In this document: piece by piece, positions 1 to 8,341 of the stretch
How positions within the stretch are numbered: position 1 is the first letter of the stretch
Layout: each line of letters starts with the position of its first letter
Source: Gammaproteobacteria bacterium HGW-Gammaproteobacteria-2
GTDB taxonomy: Bacteria > Pseudomonadota > Gammaproteobacteria > Xanthomonadales > Xanthomonadaceae
Length of the DNA stretch: 64,000 nt
Assembly: GCA_002840015.1 (NCBI GenBank)
Contig: PGZE01000001.1
Coordinates: 1 to 64,000, forward strand
Direction of reading: 5' to 3'
The notes under the pieces: model-generated
Seen by the model: the letters and a program-made list of their open reading frames with translations, nothing else
Database searches by the model: none
Told to the model about the DNA's origin: nothing
Program-made: the position numbers and the translations under genes

Positions 1-56
1 TCAACGCCATGGTCCGCGATCAACAACCGTGGAGGCCCGCCCCGCTGCCCGCCTGA
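1..56 (+). CDS. Possible 3' end of an upstream gene (partial)
   Basis: Frame 3 is open from the window edge to a TGA at 54-56 and gives 17 residues ending PLPA. It looks codon-like, but it is too short to identify. The gene, if real, lies mostly outside the window. Confidence 0.25.
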   Translation, partial: NAMVRDQQPWRPAPLPA

Positions 57-85
57 ACACCTCTCAAACGCACCAACTGGCAACA

Positions 86-324
86 CAGTTGCTCCTACAG
101 GTGAGGTGAGCGTCGCCGCTTCTTTCTTGCGAAAGCTTCGCGCGCAGGCGCGCTCCCACGGACGCACTGAAGCATTACTGGAGCAACTGTGTTTCCGCTG
201 CTGCCAATCCATGCTCCTGTGGGAGCCGGTCTGCCGGCGAACGACCTTGCGACAGCTTCGCGTGCGAGGCGCGTTCCCACCAACGCCCTCAAGCATTACT
301 GTGGGAGCCCACCCTGTGGGCGAC
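86..324. repeat. REP-like repeat cluster (two repeat families)
   Basis: This gene-free stretch holds a 62-bp palindromic unit at 219-280, starting GTGGGAGCCGG and ending CGTTCCCAC. A partial copy lies at about 127-159. A second family unit at 301-324 contains GGAGCCCACCCTGTGGGCGAC-type sequence, whose CCCAC/GTGGG arms can pair. Both units recur at 58196-58370, and a variant of the second lies at 3649-3695. This is typical of dispersed REP/BIME-like intergenic repeats in gammaproteobacteria. No gene was seen between 57 and 410. Confidence 0.75.
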
Positions 325-410
325 AGGTAACGCGTCGCGAACGCGATGATGGTGGCACCGATGCGTGCTGAACCATGAGCGCGCACAATAGACTTTTCGA
401 GGAGCCGGCG

Positions 411-2042
411 ATGAATACGCTCGACGCGTTTGCAACCCATCTTGTCGAAAATCAGCCCGAACCGTTCGCGACGGATAGCCTGTACCGCCGCGACCCGGCG
501 CTCTGCGAAGCGGTGGCGCGCGAAGGCGCAGCCTGGGCCGAGCCGGCGCTGATCGCCTACGGCGCCGCGATGGCCAGCGAAGGTCTGGACCTGGGTGTTG
601 ATGCCAACCGCTTCCGGCCACAACTGCGCACGCATGATCGCTACGGTCATCGCGTCGATGAAGTCGAGTATCACCCGAGCTACCACCGGCTGATGACGTT
701 GGGTGTCGAGCATGGCGTGCATGCTTTCGCCTGGCGTGAGCCAAGGCCCGGCGCGCATGTTGCGCGTGCGGTGCTGTCGTATCTGCACCATCAGGCCGAG
801 CAGGGCACCAGTTGCCCACTTACCATGAGCTACGCCGCTTATCCGGTGCTGGCCAAGGCCGATGGAATCGATCCGCAGTGGCTGAACAAGGCTCGTGCCG
901 CGCATTATGATCCGCACAATCGGCCGATGGCGGACAAGGCCGGAGTCACTTTCGGCATGGGCATGACCGAAAAACAGGGGGGTTCGGATGTGCGTTCCAA
1001 CAGCACCCGAGCTACTGAAACGGCGGATGGCAGTTACACGCTGATCGGCCATAAGTGGTTCATGTCGGCACCGATGTCGGATGCGTTTCTGGTGCTGGCG
1101 CAGGCGCCGGGTGGATTGACTTGTTTCCTGTTGCCGCGCTGGCGGCCCGATGGCAGTGCCAACGCGCTGCGCATCATGCGACTCAAGGACAAGCTCGGTA
1201 ATTGGTCGAATGCATCCAGCGAGGTCGAGTTCTGCAATGCCTTCGCGCAACGCATCGGCGACGAGGGCCGGGGCGTGGCCACCATCCTGGAAATGGTGGC
1301 ATTGACGCGGCTGGAGTGTCTGATTGGCTCGGCGGCCGAGATGCGCATGGCGTTGAGCCAGGCGGTGCATCACGCGCGCCAGCGCCAGGCGTTTGGCCAA
1401 CTTCTGATCGATCAGCCACTGATACGCAATGTGCTGGCCGATCTGGCATTGGAATCGGAAGCGGCGATGGTACTGGCGATGCGGGTGGCGCGGGCAGTGG
1501 ATGGCGGTGGCCGCGATCCGCGTGAAGCGGCATTGGCACGGCTGGCGACGGCAGTCGGCAAATACTGGGTGTGCAAACGCGCGCCGGCATTCGTCAATGA
1601 AGCCCAGGAGTGTCTCGGTGGCGCCGGTTATGTCGAGGAGGCGATGCTGGCGCGTTTGTATCGCGAAGCGCCGCTCAATTCGATCTGGGAAGGCTGCGGC
1701 AATATCCAGTGTCTGGACGTGTTGCGTACGTTGCGGCGCGAACCCGAGGCGCGCGCGGAACTGCTGGATGAGCTGAATAGGGTTGCCGGCCAAAACGCCG
1801 CGCTTGATGACGAGGCCGCTGCGTTGGCGGCGTTGCTGAGCCAGCCGGATGCGCTGGAACCGATTGCGCGTGCGCTGGTCGAGCGCATCGCCATGGCATT
1901 GCAGGCCGCGACCCTGCTGCGTGCCCGTTCACCACTGGCCGCGGCATTCTGTGCCAGCCGGCTCGGCGGCGGTCGTCGCCAGGCGTTCGGCACCTTGGAT
2001 CAGGGTTTTGATTGGGACGCGATTGCCATCCGATTGCCGTAA
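411..2042 (+). CDS. aidB: AidB-like acyl-CoA dehydrogenase
   Basis: A flavoprotein of 543 residues in the acyl-CoA dehydrogenase superfamily, AidB branch. AidB is induced by DNA alkylation in E. coli and binds DNA; its true substrate is uncertain, and isovaleryl-CoA dehydrogenase activity has been reported. The protein has the long N-terminal part typical of AidB, a flavin-binding middle (GMTEKQGGSDVRSN, about residue 180) and the C-terminal helical half with QECLGGAGYVEE. ATG 411 was chosen because GAGGAG precedes it; an in-frame start at 375 lacks such a site. It stands alone, between a REP cluster and an IS remnant. Confidence 0.85.
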   Translation: MNTLDAFATHLVENQPEPFATDSLYRRDPALCEAVAREGAAWAEPALIAYGAAMASEGLDLGVDANRFRPQLRTHDRYGHRVDEVEYHPSYHRLMTLGVEHGVHAFAWREPRPGAHVARAVLSYLHHQAEQGTSCPLTMSYAAYPVLAKADGIDPQWLNKARAAHYDPHNRPMADKAGVTFGMGMTEKQGGSDVRSNSTRATETADGSYTLIGHKWFMSAPMSDAFLVLAQAPGGLTCFLLPRWRPDGSANALRIMRLKDKLGNWSNASSEVEFCNAFAQRIGDEGRGVATILEMVALTRLECLIGSAAEMRMALSQAVHHARQRQAFGQLLIDQPLIRNVLADLALESEAAMVLAMRVARAVDGGGRDPREAALARLATAVGKYWVCKRAPAFVNEAQECLGGAGYVEEAMLARLYREAPLNSIWEGCGNIQCLDVLRTLRREPEARAELLDELNRVAGQNAALDDEAAALAALLSQPDALEPIARALVERIAMALQAATLLRARSPLAAAFCASRLGGGRRQAFGTLDQGFDWDAIAIRLP

Positions 2043-2044
2043 TC

Positions 2045-2160
2045 GCTTCGCAAACGCTGCTACCACACCTCGTGTCCGGCTTCAAAGTATCGCGCGACCC
2101 GAAGTTTGTCGAGAAGCTCTAATAGATGACGCCGCCCGAGCGCGTCAATCGGGATGGGTT
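2045..2160 (+). pseudogene. IS630-family transposase remnant
   Basis: Directly after the aidB stop, the frame ending at TAA 2120-2122 reads LLPHLVSGFKVSRDPKFVEKL. This resembles the conserved start of the catalytic part of IS630 transposases (pattern LxPHxVxxFKxSxDPxFVEK). Just after the stop, another frame reads TPPERV, close to the NPPERA stretch that normally follows. The rest is unrecognisable and no terminal repeats remain. The match is from memory of the family. Confidence 0.5.
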
Positions 2161-2198
2161 TCTTGATGGCTGGATCAGCGCACAGACTCAGGCCGCAC

Positions 2199-3563
2199 TC
2201 AAGGCAACGCTGGCGCGGCTGAGGAAACCGCATTGCGTTGTCCGGTGGCCGTCGCTGGTGCGGTCTTCGGCGCCAGCCAGACCTCGACGCGACGATTGCG
2301 GTTGCGGCCGATTTCGGAATCGTTGGCGGCCACCGGCACCGCGCCGCCCATGCCGCGCACGCGTGTGACTGCAACACCATGGGTACCGAGTTGCTCGGCA
2401 ATGAAATCGGCGCGGTCGTTGCTCAGTGACCACGCCGAATAGGGCAGCACTTCGTCGGCGTCGGCAAAACCGATCAAGCGCAATTCGCTGTCGGCATTTT
2501 CCGGTTGTTGCATGAACTGCGCGAGCCGACCCACGTCGCGCATCGCCTTGCTGTCGAGATAGGAGCTGGCGGAACCAAAGCGAAAGTTCAGCGACAAGCG
2601 TTGTGCATCGCGCACGATGCCTCGGTAATCGGCAGGGGCATCGGTGCCGGCGACAGCCGGGTACGGCTTGATGTACTGCGACACAAACCCGATGCGCTCC
2701 ACCGTTTGTTGCGCACGGTTGGAAAGCGAAAACGCGACGAAGTGCTGCGCCAGTTCGCTGGGTTTGGCGGGCAGATAAAAATACAGACGGCGCGACAGCG
2801 GATAATCTTCCACCGCCACATGGAACGCATCGGGCGTAACCGCAGGCGCACCGTCGGATATGGCCAACGCCTTCACGCCCTTGACTTCGCTCATGCCGAC
2901 AAAGCCGATCGCCAGCGGATCGCGGGCAACCGCAGCAGCGAGTTTCGCAGTGCTTTCGTAGCGCTGCGCACGCGGCGACAACGCGGCGTCGCCCAGCACC
3001 ATGGCGCGAAATGAATCCCAGGTACCTGATTTGTCATCGCGTGCATGCAGTGCGATCCGGCCACGCGCAAGGCCCAGTTGCGACCAGTCGCTGACCTGCC
3101 CGGAAAAGATGCGACGAATGGTGTCCTTCTCGATGTGCGCCAATGGGCTGGCCGGATGCACCACCACCGACAGGCCATCGAGCGCGAGCACCAGTTCGTG
3201 CGCTGGCGTATCGAGCTGGCCCAGGCCGGCCGCTTTGGCCGCGCTCGCTTCATCGGCCTTGATCGGGCGCGATGACATGCCGATATCGGCGGCCCCGGCG
3301 ATCAGATCATGGGCGCTGGTGCCCGAGCCATGGGCATGGATCTCGATGCTGATCGACTGTCCGTCGCGTGTGGCATGGATCAAGGTTTCCTCGAACGCGG
3401 TCGCTTCGCTGGAAATATCGTGGTAACCCTCAGCCTGCAACCAATCGTGTACCAGTGCCGGGGCGAGGCGCTCACCGATGGTGTTGGAGCCGTGGATGCG
3501 CAAGTTGGCGGTATGGCCAGGCAAGGCTAGCGCAAGCAACAACAGCATCGGTGTACAACGCAT
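2199..3563 (-). CDS. Phosphate-binding-protein-like / OmpA C-terminal fusion
   Basis: A secreted protein of 454 residues with a signal peptide (about 1-18). Residues ~19-300 form a PstS-like periplasmic substrate-binding fold: IHGSNTIGERLAPAL, a HGSGTSAHDLIAGAADIGM ligand-loop region and KSGTWDSFRAMVLG. Residues ~325-430 are an OmpA C-terminal peptidoglycan-binding domain ending GRNRNRRVEVWL. No pstC/A/B transporter genes are nearby, so the binding domain probably scavenges or senses an anion (phosphate is a guess) while anchored to the cell wall. Similar fusions are known in Xanthomonadales. Ligand specificity cannot be read from the sequence. Confidence 0.75.
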   Translation of the reverse strand: MRCTPMLLLLALALPGHTANLRIHGSNTIGERLAPALVHDWLQAEGYHDISSEATAFEETLIHATRDGQSISIEIHAHGSGTSAHDLIAGAADIGMSSRPIKADEASAAKAAGLGQLDTPAHELVLALDGLSVVVHPASPLAHIEKDTIRRIFSGQVSDWSQLGLARGRIALHARDDKSGTWDSFRAMVLGDAALSPRAQRYESTAKLAAAVARDPLAIGFVGMSEVKGVKALAISDGAPAVTPDAFHVAVEDYPLSRRLYFYLPAKPSELAQHFVAFSLSNRAQQTVERIGFVSQYIKPYPAVAGTDAPADYRGIVRDAQRLSLNFRFGSASSYLDSKAMRDVGRLAQFMQQPENADSELRLIGFADADEVLPYSAWSLSNDRADFIAEQLGTHGVAVTRVRGMGGAVPVAANDSEIGRNRNRRVEVWLAPKTAPATATGQRNAVSSAAPALP

Positions 3564-3648
3564 CGGCGCGACTCCGGCAATGACCAGGTTCCATCGTAGC
3601 CATTGGCAATGACAGGCCGATTACATCGACGTGCGCACGATTTGTAAG

Positions 3649-3695
3649 GTTGCCCACAGAGCCCGCCCCAGACTGGATATGGGGTGGGCTCCTAC
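3649..3695. repeat. REP-like hairpin unit (variant)
   Basis: An imperfect inverted repeat in which AGCCCGCCCCAG pairs with TGGGGTGGGCT, flanked by GTTGCCCACAG and CTCCTAC. It is a longer variant of the GGAGCCCACC...GTGGGCGAC family at 301-324 and 58196-58370. It lies in the 193-bp gap between the sulfurtransferase 3' end and the PBP-OmpA gene. The A run after it on the + strand could also make it a weak terminator. Confidence 0.5.
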
Positions 3696-3756
3696 AAAAA
3701 AACCGAGATCCAACCTTGCGCGCAATGTGATGGTGTTTGCGGCGGTGCGGAGTCAA

Positions 3757-4605
3757 TCACGATGTTGCCACCGGTCGCGTCGGATCGCTGATCCAGCCAC
3801 TCCAGGAGTCGGCGTACAACTGCACGGCGGAAATGCCGGCCACGTGCATGGCCAACAGATGGTGACAGGCGGTAACGCCGGAGCCGCACATCACCGCCAC
3901 GTCTTCATTGCGATCACCCAGCAAGGCGCGGAACTGGGCACGCAGGATATCGGCAGCGAGAAACCGGCCATCTGCCGCAAGGTTGTCGCTGTAGGGGCGA
4001 TTGATTGCTCCCGGCACATGCCCGGCCACCGCATCGATCGGTTCCACCTCGCCGCGAAAACGCGCGCCAGCACGGGCATCGATCAGCCATGCCGGCTGCT
4101 CGTGCAGCCGCGCCAGCACTTGCGCCGTGCTGATGACAGCGGTGGTGTCGAACGTGGCTTCATATTGTGTGGGCCGTGCCGACACGGCGCAGTTGTCCAC
4201 GGCCAGCCCCAGCGCCAGCCAGCGACGCAGGCCACCATCGAGCACGGCAACACGGCGGTGCCCGAGCAAGCGCAACATTGCCCACAAACGTGCGGCAGCC
4301 ATCGCGCCGTCACCGGCGTCATAGGCCACCACCTGATGTGCTGGGCTGATGCCCCACGCGGCCAGACGCTGACACAGCGCATTCGCTTTGGGCAACGGAT
4401 GGCGACCGTGCCCAGCCTGGCTGTGATCGGATAAATCGTGATCCAGATCAGCATAACGTGCGCCGGCAATATGCGCCGAAAGCCACGCCTGCTCGCCGGC
4501 ATGCGGATCGGTGAGATCGAAGCGGCAATCGACAACAACCAGATCAGCACGGCCCAGTAGCGGCAGCAGTTCTTCCGCCTGAATCAAACCATCCCAGGTT
4601 TTCAC
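3757..4605 (-). CDS. 3-Mercaptopyruvate sulfurtransferase (rhodanese family)
   Basis: A tandem-rhodanese sulfurtransferase of 282 residues that moves sulfur from 3-mercaptopyruvate (or thiosulfate) to thiol acceptors. The C-terminal domain has the active loop CGSGVTA. That form is typical of mercaptopyruvate sulfurtransferases; thiosulfate rhodaneses have CRKGVT. The first domain (residues ~8-130) is inactive, as usual. GTG 4605 was chosen: it overlaps the TGA of the upstream pyrophosphatase gene (GTGA), so the two are translationally coupled, and the product then starts VKTWDGLI. An ATG at 4692 lies deep inside the upstream gene and is less likely. Confidence 0.85.
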   Translation of the reverse strand: MKTWDGLIQAEELLPLLGRADLVVVDCRFDLTDPHAGEQAWLSAHIAGARYADLDHDLSDHSQAGHGRHPLPKANALCQRLAAWGISPAHQVVAYDAGDGAMAAARLWAMLRLLGHRRVAVLDGGLRRWLALGLAVDNCAVSARPTQYEATFDTTAVISTAQVLARLHEQPAWLIDARAGARFRGEVEPIDAVAGHVPGAINRPYSDNLAADGRFLAADILRAQFRALLGDRNEDVAVMCGSGVTACHHLLAMHVAGISAVQLYADSWSGWISDPTRPVATS

Positions 4606-5225
4606 AGCTGCTCCAGCCGTTGTCGCAGGTTGACCAGCATGCCGGCAGTGGCACCCCAAATACGATGCCCGCCAAAACGGAACTCCACCCAATCACGCAT
4701 CCGCCCGGCGTAGTCGGTTTGACCATGCTGCACATTGGCTGGGTTCAGCAGAAAATCGAGTGGCACTTCAAACACCTCATCCACCTCGCCCGGTTCAGCA
4801 GTGAATGTTGCATCGGGATCGATACTGGCGACCAACGGATACACGTGGAAGGCGGAAACCGTGAGAAAGGGGTCGAGAAAGCCGATTGGCGACACCGCAT
4901 TGGGCGGCAAGCCGATTTCCTCATGAGCTTCGCGCAGCGCTGCTGCTAGCGGGCCATCATCCGTGGCGTCGATGCCGCCACCCGGAAAACTGACTTGGCC
5001 AGCGTGATGGCGCAGCGCCGCAGTGCGCCGGGTAAAAATCACCTGCAAGCCGGTACGACGCGATATCAACGGCACCAGCACGGCAGCCGGTCGCGGGGTG
5101 ACGCCATGCTGAATCAGGTCGCCGAGGTGGGCGAGGTTCCATGCGGCGCCCTGTGGTGGGCAATGCACCGGGTGCAGCGCGCGTGCCAAGTCGGCAAAGT
5201 GGCGCTCGGCACTCAAGGCGCTCAT
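4602..5225 (-). CDS. CoA pyrophosphatase (Nudix hydrolase, NudL-like)
   Basis: A 207-residue Nudix hydrolase expected to split CoA and its derivatives into 3',5'-ADP and phosphopantetheine. The Nudix box lies near residues 100-125: GGGIDATDDGPLAAALREAH followed by EEIGL. The Asp at the usual first Glu position is normal in the CoA-pyrophosphatase branch, and the upstream RRTAALRHHAGQVSFPGG fits that branch too. It overlaps DUF1289 upstream (ATGA) and the sulfurtransferase downstream (GTGA), so the three are one transcription and translation unit. Confidence 0.85.
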   Translation of the reverse strand: MSALSAERHFADLARALHPVHCPPQGAAWNLAHLGDLIQHGVTPRPAAVLVPLISRRTGLQVIFTRRTAALRHHAGQVSFPGGGIDATDDGPLAAALREAHEEIGLPPNAVSPIGFLDPFLTVSAFHVYPLVASIDPDATFTAEPGEVDEVFEVPLDFLLNPANVQHGQTDYAGRMRDWVEFRFGGHRIWGATAGMLVNLRQRLEQL

Positions 5226-5500
5226 TCAGATTTGATCGCTGTTACCGATTCAGACCACAACTCTGTGTGCAGTTCGCTGGCATCTGCCCAAACCAGTGGC
5301 GCTTGCGCTGCACGGGCAATGTGGCGGCCCTCGCGTGCGGGCAGCACGTGATCCATCAGCTGTTGGCGTTGTTGCGGATGCAATCCGAGCCAACCTGCGA
5401 TTTCATCGCCACTGCGATGACAGCCGGCACAATAACCGGCTGCATCGAGCTCGCAAATGCCAATGCACGGGCTCAGTACGGCACTGCTCACGGTTCGCAT
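5222..5500 (-). CDS. DUF1289 small cysteine-rich protein
   Basis: A protein of 92 residues. Its N-terminal SPCIGICELDAAGYCAGCHR is the DUF1289 signature: four cysteines spaced CxxxC...CxxC, probably binding a metal. The function of the family is unknown. It is the first gene of a coupled trio, overlapping the CoA pyrophosphatase start by four bases. Confidence 0.75.
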   Translation of the reverse strand: MRTVSSAVLSPCIGICELDAAGYCAGCHRSGDEIAGWLGLHPQQRQQLMDHVLPAREGRHIARAAQAPLVWADASELHTELWSESVTAIKSE

Positions 5501-5541
5501 CCTTGCGCATGGCAGCCACGGCCACCATGCGCGTTCAAGAC

Positions 5542-6240
5542 TTACTTCGCTTCGATCAACTTGACATCGAAGATGACCGCCTGGTTGGGGCCAATGGGTG
5601 AGCGCGGCGAATTGCCGTAGGCCTTTTCCGGCGGCAGGAACACTTCCCAGCGCGAACCGACCTTCATCATCGGCAGCACTTCACGCACACCTTCCACCGG
5701 GAACTCGCTTACCTTGAAGCTTACCGGCTCGGGCTCCTGGCCTGGCTGTGCATTGGCATAGGAGGATGCGAAATCCTGGCCGGTGTACAGCGAACCACGG
5801 AAGTGCAGGCGCACGTCACCATTGGCGGCAGGCTTGGCGCCAGCGCCATCCTCGATGACACGGTACTGCACGCCGCTGGGCAGGGTTACCACACCGCTCT
5901 TGCTGCGGTTGCCGGCAAGGAACTTGTCGCTGGCGGCCTTGTTGGCGCCAGCAACCTTCTCGAACTCGGCGCGCGCTTCGGCCTGAAGCTTCTCGCTCAT
6001 GGCACGCAGCGATTCCTGCATCTGCTCGGCCGGTACTGCCGGGTTTCGCTTGGCATTGCCATCCTGGATGCCACGAATGACCGTGTTCAGGTCGACATCC
6101 AGCTTGGACTCGGCCAGCTCGGCACCAATCCGGTAACCGTAGGCATAGCTGAGCTTGCCCTTTTCCGATGTGGTGTCTTGCGCCATTGCGGCACCGACAC
6201 CCAAGGCAGCAACGAGGGCAACCAAAAGACGCAACTTCAT
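5542..6240 (-). CDS. FKBP-type peptidyl-prolyl isomerase, periplasmic (FkpA/Mip-like)
   Basis: A 232-residue exported isomerase with a signal peptide ending AAMAQ (about 1-21). Residues ~25-120 form the helical dimerisation domain with the family's KLSYAYGYRIG start. The C-terminal ~110 residues are the FKBP domain (SGVQYRVIEDGAGAKP, VHLRF-type strand, PPEKAYGNSPR, VIFDVKLIEAK). It assists folding of periplasmic and outer-membrane proteins. ATG 6240 is preceded by GGAGGAACACGA. It precedes the secretion operon on the opposite strand. Confidence 0.88.
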   Translation of the reverse strand: MKLRLLVALVAALGVGAAMAQDTTSEKGKLSYAYGYRIGAELAESKLDVDLNTVIRGIQDGNAKRNPAVPAEQMQESLRAMSEKLQAEARAEFEKVAGANKAASDKFLAGNRSKSGVVTLPSGVQYRVIEDGAGAKPAANGDVRLHFRGSLYTGQDFASSYANAQPGQEPEPVSFKVSEFPVEGVREVLPMMKVGSRWEVFLPPEKAYGNSPRSPIGPNQAVIFDVKLIEAK

Positions 6241-6448
6241 TCGTGTTCCTCCAGCAATAGGATTGAGGTACCGCCACACCTGCGGCGATAAGCGCAATAG
6301 AATAGCGCCCTTGTGGCTTAACTGCTACTTACCAGGCTGCGGGTTGCTAACGAAAGCACGAGCAGGGTTTGTCGCACTGCCTCGCACTTGCGATTATCCT
6401 TGTCGGGCTGAATGTGCCAACCTGCTTGCCGTTGTGAGGAAAACGTTC

Positions 6449-6904
6449 ATGGTTCATATCTCTTGTGCATCACTGCCGCGCCGTCAGGCGGGTTTTACCC
6501 TGCTGGAGATGATCGTGGTGCTGGTCATCATTGGCCTGATCATGGGCCTGGTGGGGCCGCGATTGTTCGCGCAGGCCGACAAGGCCAAGGTGCAGACCGC
6601 ACAAACCCAGGTAAAGATGTTGCGTGGTGCGTTGCAGACGATGCGCATGGATGTCAGCCGCTTTCCAACCGAGCAGGAAGGTCTGGCGATGTTGATGCGG
6701 CCACCGGCCGATGAGCGCGTTGCACGTGCGTGGGCCGGGCCGTATCTGGAGGATGGGGTACCGATCGACCCCTGGAATAACCCCTATCAATACGCCCCGA
6801 TTCCGAGTGGCGATCAACCCTTCACGCTGTATTCGCTCGGTGCCGATGGCAAGCCAGGCGGCGAGGGCTACGATGCCGATGTGGGTTACGTCCCTGCGCA
6901 ATAA
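6449..6904 (+). CDS. gspG: Type II secretion major pseudopilin GspG
   Basis: Main pseudopilin of the type II secretion system, 151 residues. The prepilin peptidase site is RRQAG|FTLLEMIVVLVIIG at residues ~10-15, with Glu+5, followed by one membrane helix. The tail has the GspG calcium-site region (PWNNPYQY, SLGADGKPGGEG). ATG 6449 follows GTGAGGAAAACG. It is the first gene of the operon here, whereas in xanthomonads gspE and gspF usually come before it. Confidence 0.93.
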   Translation: MVHISCASLPRRQAGFTLLEMIVVLVIIGLIMGLVGPRLFAQADKAKVQTAQTQVKMLRGALQTMRMDVSRFPTEQEGLAMLMRPPADERVARAWAGPYLEDGVPIDPWNNPYQYAPIPSGDQPFTLYSLGADGKPGGEGYDADVGYVPAQ

Positions 6905-7313
6905 TTCGCGCCTGACCGGCGGGCGGGGGTTTACCTTGCTTGAACTGGTAGTGGTGCTGTCCATCATTGGCCTGGTGACGGCAATGGCGGCGCCAGCGGT
7001 GTTCAACACCATTGCCAGTTGGCAGCGGCAGGCACAGATTGATGCGCTGGTGGATCAATTGCGTGGCTTGCCAGCGCGCGCGCGCAGCAGCGGCAAGCGC
7101 ATCACCATTGATGAGGAGGCGATGCTGGCTGTGGATGCTCCGTTGCGGCTGGCGGATGGCTGGTCAATCGCGGTGCCGACGCCGTGGCAGGTGAATGCCA
7201 ATGGCGTGTGTCTTGGTGGTCAGGTGATTGCCAGTGACGGCTCCCGCGAGGTGGCCATTGAGGCGCAATCGCCGTTTTGCGAGCCACGCCTGATCGTGCA
7301 GGACGTTCAATGA
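6873..7313 (+). CDS. gspH: Type II secretion minor pseudopilin GspH
   Basis: Minor pseudopilin of 146 residues. It has a short leader and the cleavage site GGRG|FTLLELVVVLSIIG, then a helix and a small GspH-type beta domain. The start lies inside gspG: ATG 6873 has AGGG five bases upstream, and ATG 6879 is an alternative. This gives an overlap of about 30 bp. Its stop overlaps the gspI start. Confidence 0.85.
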   Translation: MPMWVTSLRNNSRLTGGRGFTLLELVVVLSIIGLVTAMAAPAVFNTIASWQRQAQIDALVDQLRGLPARARSSGKRITIDEEAMLAVDAPLRLADGWSIAVPTPWQVNANGVCLGGQVIASDGSREVAIEAQSPFCEPRLIVQDVQ

Positions 7314-7723
7314 TGCGGCGCGTGCGCGGTTTTACTTTGCTCGAAGCGATCGTCGCCCTGGTGATTTTTGCCATGGGTGCTTTTTCCTTGTATGGCTGGC
7401 TGAGCACAAACCTGATCACGCTTGATCGTGCGCGTTCTGGCAGCGAAGCGCTGGTGGTCAAGCAGTCGGCACTGGAGCTGTTGCGCGATGTCAATCCGAT
7501 GTTGACGCCTAGCGGCGAGCGCGAAGCGGGAAGCTTGCAGGTGCAATGGACAGCAGAGCCATTGCAGCCGACCCGACGCGGTAGCTCTCAGGTTGGTGGT
7601 AGCAGTCGCTACGAGGTCGGGTTGTATCAGATGCAAGTTCGGGTGCGCGATGGCGGTCGCGAGGTCGGCGAGTTCTCGCTGCGGCAACTGGGGTATCGGC
7701 TGGACGGCAGTTCGGGAGGATGA
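7310..7723 (+). CDS. gspI: Type II secretion minor pseudopilin GspI
   Basis: Minor pseudopilin of 137 residues. The N-terminus MMRRVRG|FTLLEAIVALVIFA contains the prepilin peptidase site and the membrane helix. GspI nucleates the I-J-K tip complex of the pseudopilus. ATG 7310 overlaps the gspH stop as ATGA, so translation is coupled. Confidence 0.85.
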   Translation: MMRRVRGFTLLEAIVALVIFAMGAFSLYGWLSTNLITLDRARSGSEALVVKQSALELLRDVNPMLTPSGEREAGSLQVQWTAEPLQPTRRGSSQVGGSSRYEVGLYQMQVRVRDGGREVGEFSLRQLGYRLDGSSGG

Positions 7724-8341
7724 ATGAACCGGCGCTCGCATAGCAGGCAGATACCTCCGGCCAGCAACGGTTTCACCTTGATGGAAACCCTGGTGATGCT
7801 GGTGTTGTTGTCGTTTGCGGTGTTGTTGATGTTCCAGATGCTGGGTAGTTACCGGATTGCACATGAGCGCGTGGGCGCGCAGTCCGAGCGGATTGCGCGT
7901 TCGGCATTGTTCCAGGCGTGGCTGGCGGAGACGCTGGCCGGCCAGTTTGCGATCAAGGACAAGCCGTTGCAGGGCGATGAGTTGAGTCTCACGGGGGTCA
8001 CGCTCAATCCGTTGTATGCAAGCCCGGGTGCGCCGACGCCGTTTTCCTGGCGGTTGGATTTCACGGCGCGCGAAGGGTGGCAGGTGAGCTACAGCGAATA
8101 CGACAAGAAATACTGGAGTGTGCCCTTGCCCGGGCTGCTCGATCCGCAGTTTCTTTATTTTGATGCACAGGGAAAGGAGCATGATCGTTGGCCGCCGGCC
8201 CTCGGTATGCAGGTGGAATTGCCTCATGCGATCGCGCTGATTGATGGTGCCGAGTCAGGTGGAGTTGCCCAGGTGAATTATGTTGCCGTGCATGGCCCAA
8301 GCAGGGAACAACTCGCGTTTTTCCAGTCGGAGGATGACTGA
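7724..8341 (+). CDS. gspJ: Type II secretion minor pseudopilin GspJ
   Basis: Minor pseudopilin of 205 residues. A 15-residue basic leader precedes the site ASNG|FTLMETLVMLVLLSF. The C-terminal domain matches GspJ in length and in its YVAV-like end. It starts directly after the gspI stop, with GGAGG overlapping the gspI terminus. With GspI and GspK it forms the tip of the pseudopilus. Confidence 0.85.
   Translation: MNRRSHSRQIPPASNGFTLMETLVMLVLLSFAVLLMFQMLGSYRIAHERVGAQSERIARSALFQAWLAETLAGQFAIKDKPLQGDELSLTGVTLNPLYASPGAPTPFSWRLDFTAREGWQVSYSEYDKKYWSVPLPGLLDPQFLYFDAQGKEHDRWPPALGMQVELPHAIALIDGAESGGVAQVNYVAVHGPSREQLAFFQSEDD

Noticed and set aside
4880-4990. Degenerate Nudix box (Asp instead of Glu)
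   Set aside because: Asp at this place is normal in CoA pyrophosphatases.
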